Shown here: positions 18,169-26,254 of the stretch, piece after piece
Numbering within the stretch: position 1 is the stretch's first letter
How the letters are laid out: each line of letters starts with the position of its first letter
Origin: DATENM01 sp045807765
GTDB lineage: Bacteria; Acidobacteriota; Blastocatellia; UBA7656
Length of the DNA stretch: 64,000 nucleotides
Direction of reading: 5' to 3'
NCBI GenBank assembly: GCA_045807765.1
Contig: JBJMGU010000011.1
Location: 1-64,000, forward strand
Made by a program: the position numbers and the translations under genes
Notes under the pieces: generated by a model
What the model saw: the letters and a program-made list of their open reading frames with translations, nothing else
Told to the model about the DNA's origin: nothing
Databases searched by the model: none

Positions 18169-19824
18169 CTAAATCTCGCCGGCCCTGGCCAGATGGGTGA
18201 TCCGGTCGGCGGCGCGAAAGGCCAGCGCTTGAATCGTACAGGTCGGCTGGCCGCGCCCCGAGGTCACAAAGCTGCTGCCGTCGCAGATGAACAGGTTCGG
18301 CACGTCGTGGGCGCGGTGGTCGCGGTTAATCACCGAATGGCGCGGGTCGTTGCCCATGCGACAGGTGCCCAGCAGGTGGACGGCGAATGATTGCTCGCCG
18401 ACCGGATAGCTCCATGTCTTTTTTGCGCCCGCCGCGTTCAACAAATCAAGCCCGCGCGCCAGCATGAATTTAGAAATCTTGATGTCGTCGGGATGATCTT
18501 TATAAGTGACGCGCAGCGCCGGCAGTCCCCATGCGTCTTTGACCTGATCGTCGAGCGTGATGCTATTGGTCGCTACCGGCAGCGACGTTGCGTGCGCCAG
18601 CATATAGACCGTGCGCGTGTAGTACTCCTTGAGCATGGTTTTATAGTCGCGGCCCCATTGCGGCGCGTCCAGAGGGAGCCCGAGGAGCGCAAACGTGATC
18701 GGCTGAAGGTCAAACCGGAAATCGATGCCGCCGCCGCCGTAAAAGCCGCGCTTCGGGTCTGTGTTATAAAAATCATGGACGATGCGGCTGACGACGACGC
18801 TCTTGAATTCGTTCAATGGCTGCTCGAACATGCTGCCGGCAAAACCGCCGCTGTTAAACATCAGGTAGCGGCCTACCAGCCCGCTCGAATTCGCCAGGCC
18901 CTGAGGAAAGCGATTCGATTTCGACATCAACAGCAAGCGCGGCGTCTCGGCGCCATTGGCGCAGACGACGACCGCTTTGGCGCGCTGCAATATCTCTTGC
19001 TTCTTGTCGTCGAAATAGATGACGCCGACGGCGCGCCCATTCTTATCCACTTCAATCTTGCGCCCATAACTGAGCGGGCGAATCTCGCAGCGGCCCGACG
19101 CTTCGGCGACGCGAATGACGCTGGCGAGCGTCGAAGATTTGGCGCCGATCTCACAGCCGTAGTATTCGCAGAAGCCGCAATGGACGCAGCCGTTGCGCCC
19201 GTTGTGCGGTTTTGAAAGGATCGCCATCGGCGCCGGCGCGGCATGCATGCCGAGCTTGCGCGCCGCCCGCTCTAACAACACGCCCGAAGATTTGATGGGC
19301 AGCGGCGGCACCGGGTAAGCCCTGGAGCGCGGCGGGTCGAACGGGTTGGCGCCGGCCTGCCCAGACACTCCGACTTCCCATTCGACTTTCGTGTAGTACG
19401 GCTCCAGCTCTTGATAAGTGATCGGCCAGTCGGCAAAGCCCGTCCCGGCAATCGCGCCGAGCTTGCTGCGCTCGATGAAATCGATTTCGTGAAAGCGCCA
19501 GTAGTTGCCGGTGAAGTGAACCGTGCCGCCGCCGACGACGCGCCCATAACCGACCGCCGGTTGCAGGCGGGCTTTCTGCGAGGGGCGCGAGCGAAAGGTG
19601 TTTGGCTGCTGCTTGTGATTATTGGTGAGCGCCTCTTGATAGACGTTCTTCAGCTCGTCGTGAGCGAAATCTTCTTCTTTGAGGTACGGCCCCTGTTCAA
19701 GCACGACGATGCGAAAGCCGGCGGCAGACAATTCCTTAGCGATGACGCCGCCCGCCGCGCCCGAACCGACGATGACGAAATCTACTTCGTCAGACGGCTG
19801 ATATTTTGGCTGCTGCTGGTTCAT
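18169..19824 (-). CDS. GMC-family oxidoreductase (gluconate 2-dehydrogenase alpha-like)
   Basis: A 551-residue FAD enzyme. The dinucleotide-binding motif FVIVGSGAAGGVIAKELSAA lies near residue 16, and the C-terminal GMC domain contains LLGTCRMGNDPRHSVIN and TSGRGQPTCTIQALAFRAAD, including the catalytic His region. A Cys-rich stretch (GCVHCGFCEYYGCEIGAKSS) is typical of the membrane-associated sugar dehydrogenase branch. Such enzymes oxidise alcohol or sugar groups and usually pass electrons to a partner subunit or quinone. The start at 19824 (MNQQQPKYQP) avoids overlap with the preceding gene. An upstream ATG at 19869 is possible but has no ribosome site. No cytochrome c subunit is encoded nearby. 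The substrate is unknown. Confidence 0.88.
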   Translation of the reverse strand: MNQQQPKYQPSDEVDFVIVGSGAAGGVIAKELSAAGFRIVVLEQGPYLKEEDFAHDELKNVYQEALTNNHKQQPNTFRSRPSQKARLQPAVGYGRVVGGGTVHFTGNYWRFHEIDFIERSKLGAIAGTGFADWPITYQELEPYYTKVEWEVGVSGQAGANPFDPPRSRAYPVPPLPIKSSGVLLERAARKLGMHAAPAPMAILSKPHNGRNGCVHCGFCEYYGCEIGAKSSTLASVIRVAEASGRCEIRPLSYGRKIEVDKNGRAVGVIYFDDKKQEILQRAKAVVVCANGAETPRLLLMSKSNRFPQGLANSSGLVGRYLMFNSGGFAGSMFEQPLNEFKSVVVSRIVHDFYNTDPKRGFYGGGGIDFRFDLQPITFALLGLPLDAPQWGRDYKTMLKEYYTRTVYMLAHATSLPVATNSITLDDQVKDAWGLPALRVTYKDHPDDIKISKFMLARGLDLLNAAGAKKTWSYPVGEQSFAVHLLGTCRMGNDPRHSVINRDHRAHDVPNLFICDGSSFVTSGRGQPTCTIQALAFRAADRITHLARAGEI

Positions 19825-19840
19825 CGGCAACACGACGGCC

Positions 19841-20416
19841 TCACTGTTCAGGTTTATAGTCGCGGTCATAAAAACCGAACGGCGGCGAGAAGGCGAAATG
19901 ATCTTCAAAGCCGATGTGCTTCCAGCCCGCCTGGTCGTGATTGCCGCCGTATTCGGGATTGGCGAAAAAGCCGGTGACCGTATGCGTGCGAAGCGTCTGG
20001 AAGAACGGCGACCGTTCGATCTTCTTGAGCGCCGCGATCTGCTGCGCCGCGCTCAGCTCGGAGAACTTTGCGCGACCGGCGCGCCGCGCCCTGTCTTCGA
20101 GCAGGGCCAGCCCTTGCTTGTAAACCGGCTGCTTTTCGCTCTCAAAGGTTGCCAGCACACGGTCAATGAAATAGATCACCCGCGCCTCGCGCGCCCCCGG
20201 CGAATCATCCGAGGGGATGATCTGCGCGGCGGCGGCTTCAATTTCGCAAGCCTGTTCAGCCGTGAAGAATTCAAACTTTAATGGCCTGGCCACTTGAGCC
20301 GAATGATGCACATGCTGGGCGGCGGCCTGAATCTCAGGCCAGCGCGCCGCGAGCCAGGCGGCGCTCACTCCTTTGCAGGATTGGGCGAGAAACCATCGGC
20401 GCGAAAACTCTTTCAT
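19841..20416 (-). CDS. gluconate 2-dehydrogenase subunit 3 family protein, Tat-exported
   Basis: A 191-residue protein with a twin-arginine signal at the N-terminus (SRRWFLAQS, residues 5-13) followed by a hydrophobic stretch. The mature part has FFTAEQACEIEAAAAQIIPSDDSPGAREARVIYFIDR, the conserved block of the gluconate 2-dehydrogenase subunit 3 family, and a C-terminal GFFANPEYGGNHDQAGWKH motif. The small subunit is thought to accompany the flavoprotein through the Tat system, which fits the GMC oxidoreductase gene 16 bases downstream, since that gene has no signal of its own. The pair should act in the periplasm. Confidence 0.88.
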   Translation of the reverse strand: MKEFSRRWFLAQSCKGVSAAWLAARWPEIQAAAQHVHHSAQVARPLKFEFFTAEQACEIEAAAAQIIPSDDSPGAREARVIYFIDRVLATFESEKQPVYKQGLALLEDRARRAGRAKFSELSAAQQIAALKKIERSPFFQTLRTHTVTGFFANPEYGGNHDQAGWKHIGFEDHFAFSPPFGFYDRDYKPEQ

Positions 20417-20525
20417 GGCTCGCTCCTATCGGACAGCTTGGTTCGTGTGAATAACGTCGCAAACGGCTGGATGGTTTGCGACGTGCCTGCTGAGCGGATG
20501 GCACGATAACAAACCGCACCACGCA

Positions 20526-20555
20526 TTGCAATCAACCGGGGCGGGCGCATATACT
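20526..20555 (+). promoter_or_regulatory. promoter of the microcompartment shell gene
   Basis: TTGCAA (20526-20531) and TATACT (20550-20555) are separated by 18 bases, and the ATG of the shell gene is 19 bases after the -10 box. The resulting leader would be only about 12 bases and no Shine-Dalgarno sequence is visible, so the transcript may be nearly leaderless. This is a consensus-based inference. Confidence 0.45.
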
Positions 20556-20574
20556 GTCGCGGCAATCAAAGACT

Positions 20575-21144
20575 ATGAGCAACGACGACATCACCAGAGG
20601 CAACCACTGCATCGGCTTTATCGAGTCGAGTTCTATCGCACGCGGCATCGAAGCCGTAGACGCCATGATGAAGATGGCCGATGTTGAGTTGCTGATGACG
20701 GCGGCCATCCCGCGCGGCAAGTATTTAATCATGGTGGGAGGCCGTGTGGCCGACGTGGAAGCGGCTCTGAGAGCCGGTTTGAATCGAGCGGCTGAGACCG
20801 TGCTAGATTACTTCATTATTCAAAACGTCCACCCCGAATTGCCGCCGGCTATCAAGGGGCGCGTCAAGGTCGAGCGCATCGAGGCGGTCGGTTTGATCGA
20901 GACCAAAGAGGTGGCGCCGGCTATCTATGCCGGCGACGCGGCGGTCAAAGCCGCCGCCGTGCAGTTGATCGAAGCGCGCAATCAGCCGGGCGGCAAAGGA
21001 CTGGTCGTCGTCACCGGCGAAGTCGGCGCGGTGCGCACGGCGGTCGCGGCGGGCGTCGCCTCGCTCAAGAAACCCGAACTGCTGATTGCTGAAATCGTCA
21101 TCCCCTACGCTCACCCGGCACTGGCAAAGACCCTGACCTCATAA
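20575..21144 (+). CDS. tandem-BMC-domain bacterial microcompartment shell protein (BMC-T type)
   Basis: A 189-residue protein made of two consecutive BMC folds. Domain 1 (about residues 10-93) starts CIGFIESSSIARGIEAVDAM and contains YLIMVGGRVADVEAALRAG. Domain 2 (about 97-189) repeats the pattern with AVGLIETKEVAPAIYAGDAA and LVVVTGEVGAVRTAVAAG. Proteins with this layout form pseudohexameric trimers that tile the shell of bacterial microcompartments and often provide large gated pores. Unlike PduT it lacks a cysteine suited to a 4Fe-4S cluster; the single Cys is at residue 12. No hexamer (BMC-H), vertex (BMC-P), signature enzyme or encapsulation peptide is visible nearby: an oxidoreductase pair lies upstream and an unrelated gene pair downstream. 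It is therefore an orphan shell gene whose partners must be elsewhere, if they exist. Confidence 0.85.
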   Translation: MSNDDITRGNHCIGFIESSSIARGIEAVDAMMKMADVELLMTAAIPRGKYLIMVGGRVADVEAALRAGLNRAAETVLDYFIIQNVHPELPPAIKGRVKVERIEAVGLIETKEVAPAIYAGDAAVKAAAVQLIEARNQPGGKGLVVVTGEVGAVRTAVAAGVASLKKPELLIAEIVIPYAHPALAKTLTS

Positions 21145-21286
21145 CGACTGAAAGAATACGATGCTTCTCCGACCGTTTGTTCGGCTTTCTTCCGCATTCG
21201 CAAAAGCCGTGTAATTGCCTTGACGCCGCAGCCGGTACGCAGTAGTTTTTCATACCCAATCAAGGCCCGATAGAAGGCAAACGTAA

Positions 21287-22144
21287 ATGTCCAAGCTGCC
21301 GCCTTGTGATTACTGCAAGAACGACATACCGCCCTCGGCGCATCAATGTCCGCATTGTGGTCGTCCAGGACTTTTCCCAAACGTGCGCCTTGCCGAAACA
21401 CCTGCGGAGAGAGCGGCCCTCAACCGGCGTTATCAAGCCGCAATGAAAGACTCGGCAGCGCGCGGAGCGATGTCGCCTGTCAATGATTTTGAGAAGGTCA
21501 TCGCCGATTCGAAAGCGGTTATTTCGCGTCCGCTTGGCGAGCTACAAAGATTAGCAACGAGCGATCACGAATTATACGCGACTTATTACGAGTTGACTGA
21601 AGGGGGAGTCCGGCTGCCCAAAGGGGAGAAGTGGGACACGCTTCGCGCAGTTGCAGACAAGGCGTTGTTTCTCAGCTATGAAAAGCAAGTTCGCTTTGCG
21701 GCGCTGACACTCGATGGCAAAGGGCTTTTCAACTATGGCGAATGCGCCATCGTCTTGCGAACCGATTACATTGCGCACCGCGCATCGGTCTTTGAAGAGA
21801 ATACTGTGCTGTTTATGAAACATCATAAAATCCAGATGTCGAAAGCAGACAAGCTCCCGACTGGTTATCGCGCGACGTGGGATGAGCGCGGCAAGCTGTG
21901 TGTCGCCAAGCTCTACAAAAGCATTGACGCTGGGATGCGACCTGATGAATATTCAACGTTGCTGCTGCAACAGGGTGCGACGTCTGAAGATGACCAATTC
22001 GTCGAAGCCCACATCTACGGGCCGATGACCATCCGAACCGTCGAGCAGGTAGTTCTCGACCCGCGATTGAAGCGCCACCAACGTGCTACAATTCTAAAGG
22101 CGCTTAAGGAGAAACTCTCACAAGCCGGAGTACCGATAAGCTGA
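21287..22144 (+). CDS. uncharacterised zinc-ribbon protein, first gene of a two-gene unit
   Basis: A 285-residue protein I do not recognise. The N-terminus has two CxxC knuckles (CDYC at residues 7-10, CPHC at 21-24), forming a zinc ribbon. After a charged helical region comes a mixed alpha/beta stretch with KGLFNYGECAIVLRTDYIAH, FEENTVLFMK and VEAHIYGPMTIRTVEQV. The spacing of a Tyr-Gly strand, a basic strand and a late Glu-x-His strand faintly recalls ADP-ribosyltransferase-like folds, but this is only an impression without a motif match. Its stop codon overlaps the start of the next gene (TGATG), so the two are translationally coupled. The unit looks AT-richer at third codon positions than its neighbours, suggesting acquisition. 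Confidence 0.75.
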   Translation: MSKLPPCDYCKNDIPPSAHQCPHCGRPGLFPNVRLAETPAERAALNRRYQAAMKDSAARGAMSPVNDFEKVIADSKAVISRPLGELQRLATSDHELYATYYELTEGGVRLPKGEKWDTLRAVADKALFLSYEKQVRFAALTLDGKGLFNYGECAIVLRTDYIAHRASVFEENTVLFMKHHKIQMSKADKLPTGYRATWDERGKLCVAKLYKSIDAGMRPDEYSTLLLQQGATSEDDQFVEAHIYGPMTIRTVEQVVLDPRLKRHQRATILKALKEKLSQAGVPIS

Positions 22145-24042
22145 TGGATGCGGTGATTTCAGGACGTGCCGGGACGGCACTCATCGTGGACGGCAACACC
22201 TTGTTCTCGTTCGACGTGGACGAGCCGGACACGCTTGTGCCGCGAGCGCAGTCGGACCTGCCGTATCTTTTCGGCGACGCCCGCGACCTGCAATTCCTGG
22301 AAAACAGCGGTCAAGAGCAGATCAAAAAGCGGCTTGAGCTTGAGTATAACGTCGTCTGTGCGCTCGACCTGGCGCTGATCCTGATGGACGACACCCTATC
22401 CGCAGAGGTTCGCCAGGAAGCCGCCGCGGAACTGGAAGAACTCTTCAGAGATACAGCAGTCCTCGAACGGCTCGAAGGCATTCTCTACGCACGGCCCTTG
22501 CCTGATAGTGCTGATATCACCGGCGCAAAAGAACGTAGTGAGGCGGCCAAAGCGACAACGACGTTGGCGGTAATGGACAATCCGCTTTCACGCCAGCCAT
22601 CCATCCGTGATGTCTGCGCGGCGTGGGACGGAATACCCGAAAGTGAATTCGGCGGCACAGAGCAGAAAGCAGAATTTCAACGCCTCGCCATCCGCGAGGG
22701 CCTATTTCGCGCGCTGGTCATCGCACACGAAGGTCGTCAGGTAGAAAGCTTTCTCATCCAGGCACTGATGATGCCAGCAATGCAATCCTTGAGAAACTAC
22801 CGCACGATATTGCAACGATGGACAGCCGCGTTTCGCCAGCCAGTGCCTGTTATTGAAAATCAGTTTGTGGACGAAGAAGAGACTGACACAGACGAGTTGG
22901 AAAAGAGAGACCGGCGCGAGCAGCGTCAAAGAATCAACCGCCCTCAAGTTTTAGCAAATGTTGAAAGCCGGAAGCGCATCATTGTTGAGTATTTGCAACG
23001 TCGCGATTTTGCTCGCGCCCATCGCCTGATAGACGAATTGGTGGATTATCAAATGGCCAACGGCGGGCCAAGATTTACAGTGATGTCTTTGTGCGACTTA
23101 GCGATGGAAGCCAAGCTTCTCGACAATCATCGACTCCAGTTAGAGCTAACCGAGCGCAGCATCCGACTGAAAGATGATGATGGCTGGTCGTGGGCGCAAT
23201 ATGCAGATGCTCTGCTCAGGATGAGACGACCGAATGAAGCATTAAGAGCCTATGAGCAAGCTGTCTTGTTCGGCGCTGGTGTTATCGCCCAAAGCGGCCA
23301 CGCTGAAACGTTGCGGGCGATGGACCGCTTGCCGGAAGCGCTCGCGGCTTACGACACCGTCATTGCCGAGCATCCCGAAGATGTCGTCGCCAAGAGTGGG
23401 CGAGCCGAGACGCTGCGGGCGATGAACCGCTTGCCGGAAGCGCTCGCGGCTTATGAAGAAATCAGATCCCGCTTTCCTAATGATATGTTCGCCAGGAATG
23501 GGCGAAGTCTGATACTAGCAGCATTACACCGATACGATGAGGCCTTAACCGATTTGCCAATCAGTGACATGGTTTCGAGAGGGGATTGGATTGGCTTCCA
23601 TATCCGTGGAATGATCTTGTTGAAGATGGGTCGCATAGATGAAGCCTTGAACATCTTTGAACAAGGTGTAATCGGTAATCCTTGGACCGCTGATCGAGAA
23701 GTTTTCTGTGCGACACTAGGCATAGCTTGGATGCGGCAGCATAATCATTTAAAAGCTGCTGAAGTTCTTAATGAGGTTAAATCTCCAATCTTGCAGCCAC
23801 GGGTTGATATTTTGCGCGTCCATTCCTACGGCGAGAATCAGAAATACGATATCGCTCAGGAGGTCTATGAGCGAGTCGCCGCCAACCCGTTGCCGGAATC
23901 GAGTGCGCTGACTGAAGAATTAAACCGCCGATACGTCCAGCGTACAGGCGCGCAGCAGGACGATGAATGGGTATTTGACCAAGAGACCAATCTATTTCTA
24001 GCCACTAATCAGAACCTCACATCTTCCCTATATGCATACTGA
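22144..24042 (+). CDS. uncharacterised TPR protein, second gene of a two-gene unit
   Basis: A 632-residue soluble protein with no signal peptide or membrane segment. Residues 1-260 form a region I cannot assign, beginning with a beta-rich stretch (GTALIVDGNTLFSFDVDEPD). From about residue 270 it is helical, with TPR-like repeats. Two adjacent copies near residues 380-440 are almost identical (ETLRAMDRLPEALAAYDTV and ETLRAMNRLPEALAAYEEI), showing recent repeat duplication. TPRs bind proteins, so it may bind the zinc-ribbon partner encoded immediately upstream by the overlapping gene. It has the look of a sensor or scaffold in a small accessory system, but no function can be claimed. A strong inverted repeat follows the gene. 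Confidence 0.75.
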   Translation: MDAVISGRAGTALIVDGNTLFSFDVDEPDTLVPRAQSDLPYLFGDARDLQFLENSGQEQIKKRLELEYNVVCALDLALILMDDTLSAEVRQEAAAELEELFRDTAVLERLEGILYARPLPDSADITGAKERSEAAKATTTLAVMDNPLSRQPSIRDVCAAWDGIPESEFGGTEQKAEFQRLAIREGLFRALVIAHEGRQVESFLIQALMMPAMQSLRNYRTILQRWTAAFRQPVPVIENQFVDEEETDTDELEKRDRREQRQRINRPQVLANVESRKRIIVEYLQRRDFARAHRLIDELVDYQMANGGPRFTVMSLCDLAMEAKLLDNHRLQLELTERSIRLKDDDGWSWAQYADALLRMRRPNEALRAYEQAVLFGAGVIAQSGHAETLRAMDRLPEALAAYDTVIAEHPEDVVAKSGRAETLRAMNRLPEALAAYEEIRSRFPNDMFARNGRSLILAALHRYDEALTDLPISDMVSRGDWIGFHIRGMILLKMGRIDEALNIFEQGVIGNPWTADREVFCATLGIAWMRQHNHLKAAEVLNEVKSPILQPRVDILRVHSYGENQKYDIAQEVYERVAANPLPESSALTEELNRRYVQRTGAQQDDEWVFDQETNLFLATNQNLTSSLYAY

Positions 24043-24081
24043 CCTGCGCTGAATCACGCCGCGCGCTAGGTCGCTACAACA

Positions 24082-24137
24082 AGAGCAGGCGAGATTCTCG
24101 TTCCAGCATCGCGCCGGTTGAATATCTCGCCTGCTCT
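24082..24137. terminator. bidirectional terminator-like inverted repeat
   Basis: A perfect 14-base inverted repeat, AGAGCAGGCGAGAT (24082-24095) and its complement (24124-24137), lies between the convergent TPR gene and the exported-protein gene ending at 24178. The loop is 28 bases and there is no clear T-tract, so it may be a factor-assisted or bidirectional terminator. Confidence 0.5.
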
Positions 24138-24177
24138 CTCAATGCTACCTGCCCTCTCTCATCCATCAGCGAATTCA

Positions 24178-24822
24178 CTACGCCGCCGAACTGTTGTGTG
24201 ACCGGCGGCGCTTCAAAGCAGCGAGGCCGATCAGGAAGAGAAACGCGCCGCCGCCCGCGGCGATGGCGCTCGAAGACAGCGCCGGCGACGCATTCGCCGA
24301 CATGGCGATGCTGCTGATGTTGGCTTTCAGCGCCGCTTCAACATCTCCCGAAGTCGGCTTGCGACGAATGCCGCGCGCATGCGCGCCGTCCTGTTCGAAG
24401 GCATTGAGCCGCGTGTCGGCATAGACCTGGCCTTTCTCGCCAAGCTCGACGAAGACCGTGCTCGTCATGTTGTTATAGGTTCCCGTCAGCACCAGCACCC
24501 ATTTGCCTTCCGCCGGCCATTGCTGGCGAATCGAGTAAACCCCTTTGGCATCGGCGCGCAACTCGACCGGCAGCGACTGGCGGCGACCGCCCACGATTCC
24601 TTCGGCGGTCACGCTGACGTTGGCATCCGCCGGCTGGTGACAGCCAAACGTGCGTACGATGAGCGCCGCGTCTTTCAGGTTGGTCTTGCCGGCGTCGGGC
24701 GCTTCGACGGCGAGCTGAAAGCCGCCGGCATAGACGCTCGCGACGCTCGCCAGCGCCAGCATCGTCGCCAATAAAACTGTAGCGAATGTTACTCTGATTC
24801 CGTTGAACGATTGAACTTTCAT
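24178..24822 (-). CDS. exported protein with C-terminal Gly-rich/TM/Arg sorting-like tail
   Basis: A 214-residue protein. The ATG at 24822 is preceded by a strong GGAAGGAG ribosome site and gives a signal peptide (TFATVLLATMLALASVASVYA). The mature domain is beta-rich (FQLAVEAPDAGKTNLKDAAL, WVLVLTGTYNNMTSTVFVEL), perhaps an immunoglobulin-like fold. The C-terminus has a Ser/Ala/Gly-rich stretch, a hydrophobic segment and basic residues (GGGAFLFLIGLAALKRRR), resembling GlyGly-CTERM-type protein-sorting tails or a simple membrane anchor. It lies downstream of the sigma/anti-sigma operon with a 154-base gap. The function is unknown. Confidence 0.75.
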   Translation of the reverse strand: MKVQSFNGIRVTFATVLLATMLALASVASVYAGGFQLAVEAPDAGKTNLKDAALIVRTFGCHQPADANVSVTAEGIVGGRRQSLPVELRADAKGVYSIRQQWPAEGKWVLVLTGTYNNMTSTVFVELGEKGQVYADTRLNAFEQDGAHARGIRRKPTSGDVEAALKANISSIAMSANASPALSSSAIAAGGGAFLFLIGLAALKRRRSHNSSAA

Positions 24823-24976
24823 GCAAACTCCTTCCGTGCCGCCACCACATGGGCGGTTCATGGTTAACAAAGATTATCGGTTGAACTCCTCGACGCGCTC
24901 TCGTGTTTGCGCGTTTGATGATTAGACGTGGCAGTCGGCGATTCTCTTCCGTTGCCTTCTCAGCTTGCTGTGCCGC

Positions 24977-26227
24977 TTATTCAAGCGCGGTGCGCGCCGA
25001 GCGCAGAATCGAGTTGATGTAGCGGCGCATACGCTCATCTTTAGTCTGGTCGAGCATCTCTTTGAGAATCGGCTCGGCAAACCGCCCGTGCGAACGAATC
25101 ACCTGCATTGTGATACTCGGCAGATCGGGTGATGCATCATTGAGCGGCGCGAGCTGCTGGCGAATGGCCTGCTCCATCTCCGGCGTGATGACTTCGGTGC
25201 GGCCAACCAGCACGCGCACCAGCTCCGAAGGCTGCGGCTCAATCGCAAGCTGTAAGGTCTGATCGGTGAGCCAGCGCGGCACGACATAAAACACCCGCAA
25301 GCCGTCTTCGAACCACGAATCGCGCCAGGTCGCGACCATCGCTTGCGCTTCTTTTTCGTAGAGCCCTTCACTCGTAAGCAAGCTGACAAGCTCGCGCTCG
25401 ATGCCGTCGCGCGTCTGATCGAGCGACGGTCGCTCAATCACCAGCTCGCCATCGCGCAGGCGACCGATGCTATAGCCTACCTGTCCATTACGATTCTCAA
25501 AGACGATGCAGGTGGCGACGCGGTCGCGGCCCGCATTGTTGATCGCCAGCCGATTGCCGTCGAGCCTGACCGTGAGCGGCAGGTCGAACTGGCCGACGCC
25601 GCGATAAAAGAGAAACTTTTCGATCTCCTGATTCTGCTGGCCGCAAACCCGAACCAGCGCCGCATCCGTTTCGCGCGCCGCATAATAATGACTGGCGCTG
25701 GCTTCGACCGGCAGCACCTGTGTGGCGTCGGGAACGACCGTGATGCGCCCCCAGGTAACGCTGCCGCCCGAGTCAACGTTCACAGTGCCGCGCGCCTGCG
25801 GATACCATTCGGTGATCTTGCCCTGCGGAAACCAGACGCTGACCGATAGCGTCGTTTCGCGCGCCGCATAAAAATAAAGCACCGGCGTTTCCATGCGAAT
25901 CGTCGCCTCTTCGCATTTGAAACACTGGCGACCGTGGCGCAAGCCTTTGCCTTCGCGTTCGCTGTTGAGGTCATAGACGAACGACGGCAGGTCGCTTGGC
26001 CCGGTCAGCGGACGCCATTCGACCGGCTTGCCGTCGCGCCCCGCAATCGATGTGAAGGTTCCCCATTCGTGAACCGTCAGCCGGCGGGCCGACAGGTTCC
26101 ACGACTTGCTGCTCGGCTGGCGCTGTGGCGCGCCGGGCGTGCGGCTTTCGGGCTGCGCCGCGACCAAGACCATCAGCATCATCGCCGCAAACAGCGGCGC
26201 GAATCGGCGCGAAGGCTTATGCTTCAT
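24977..26227 (-). CDS. exported protein of unknown function (HEWGTFT-type)
   Basis: A 416-residue protein with a signal peptide (FAPLFAAMMLMVLVAA). After a short linker it contains LTVHEWGTFTSIAGRDG and CFKCEEATIRMETPVLYFYA, conserved blocks I associate with an uncharacterised exported family of Acidobacteriota and Planctomycetes. CFKC could bind a metal or form a disulfide. The remainder is predicted beta-sandwich followed by a helical C-terminus. It follows the anti-sigma gene by 27 bases on the same strand, so it is likely part of the sigma regulon operon and may be a cell-envelope stress product. No enzymatic motif is evident. Confidence 0.75.
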   Translation of the reverse strand: MKHKPSRRFAPLFAAMMLMVLVAAQPESRTPGAPQRQPSSKSWNLSARRLTVHEWGTFTSIAGRDGKPVEWRPLTGPSDLPSFVYDLNSEREGKGLRHGRQCFKCEEATIRMETPVLYFYAARETTLSVSVWFPQGKITEWYPQARGTVNVDSGGSVTWGRITVVPDATQVLPVEASASHYYAARETDAALVRVCGQQNQEIEKFLFYRGVGQFDLPLTVRLDGNRLAINNAGRDRVATCIVFENRNGQVGYSIGRLRDGELVIERPSLDQTRDGIERELVSLLTSEGLYEKEAQAMVATWRDSWFEDGLRVFYVVPRWLTDQTLQLAIEPQPSELVRVLVGRTEVITPEMEQAIRQQLAPLNDASPDLPSITMQVIRSHGRFAEPILKEMLDQTKDERMRRYINSILRSARTALE

Positions 26228-26254
26228 AGGTGTTTCCTCCTATTGGCAGGGTGG

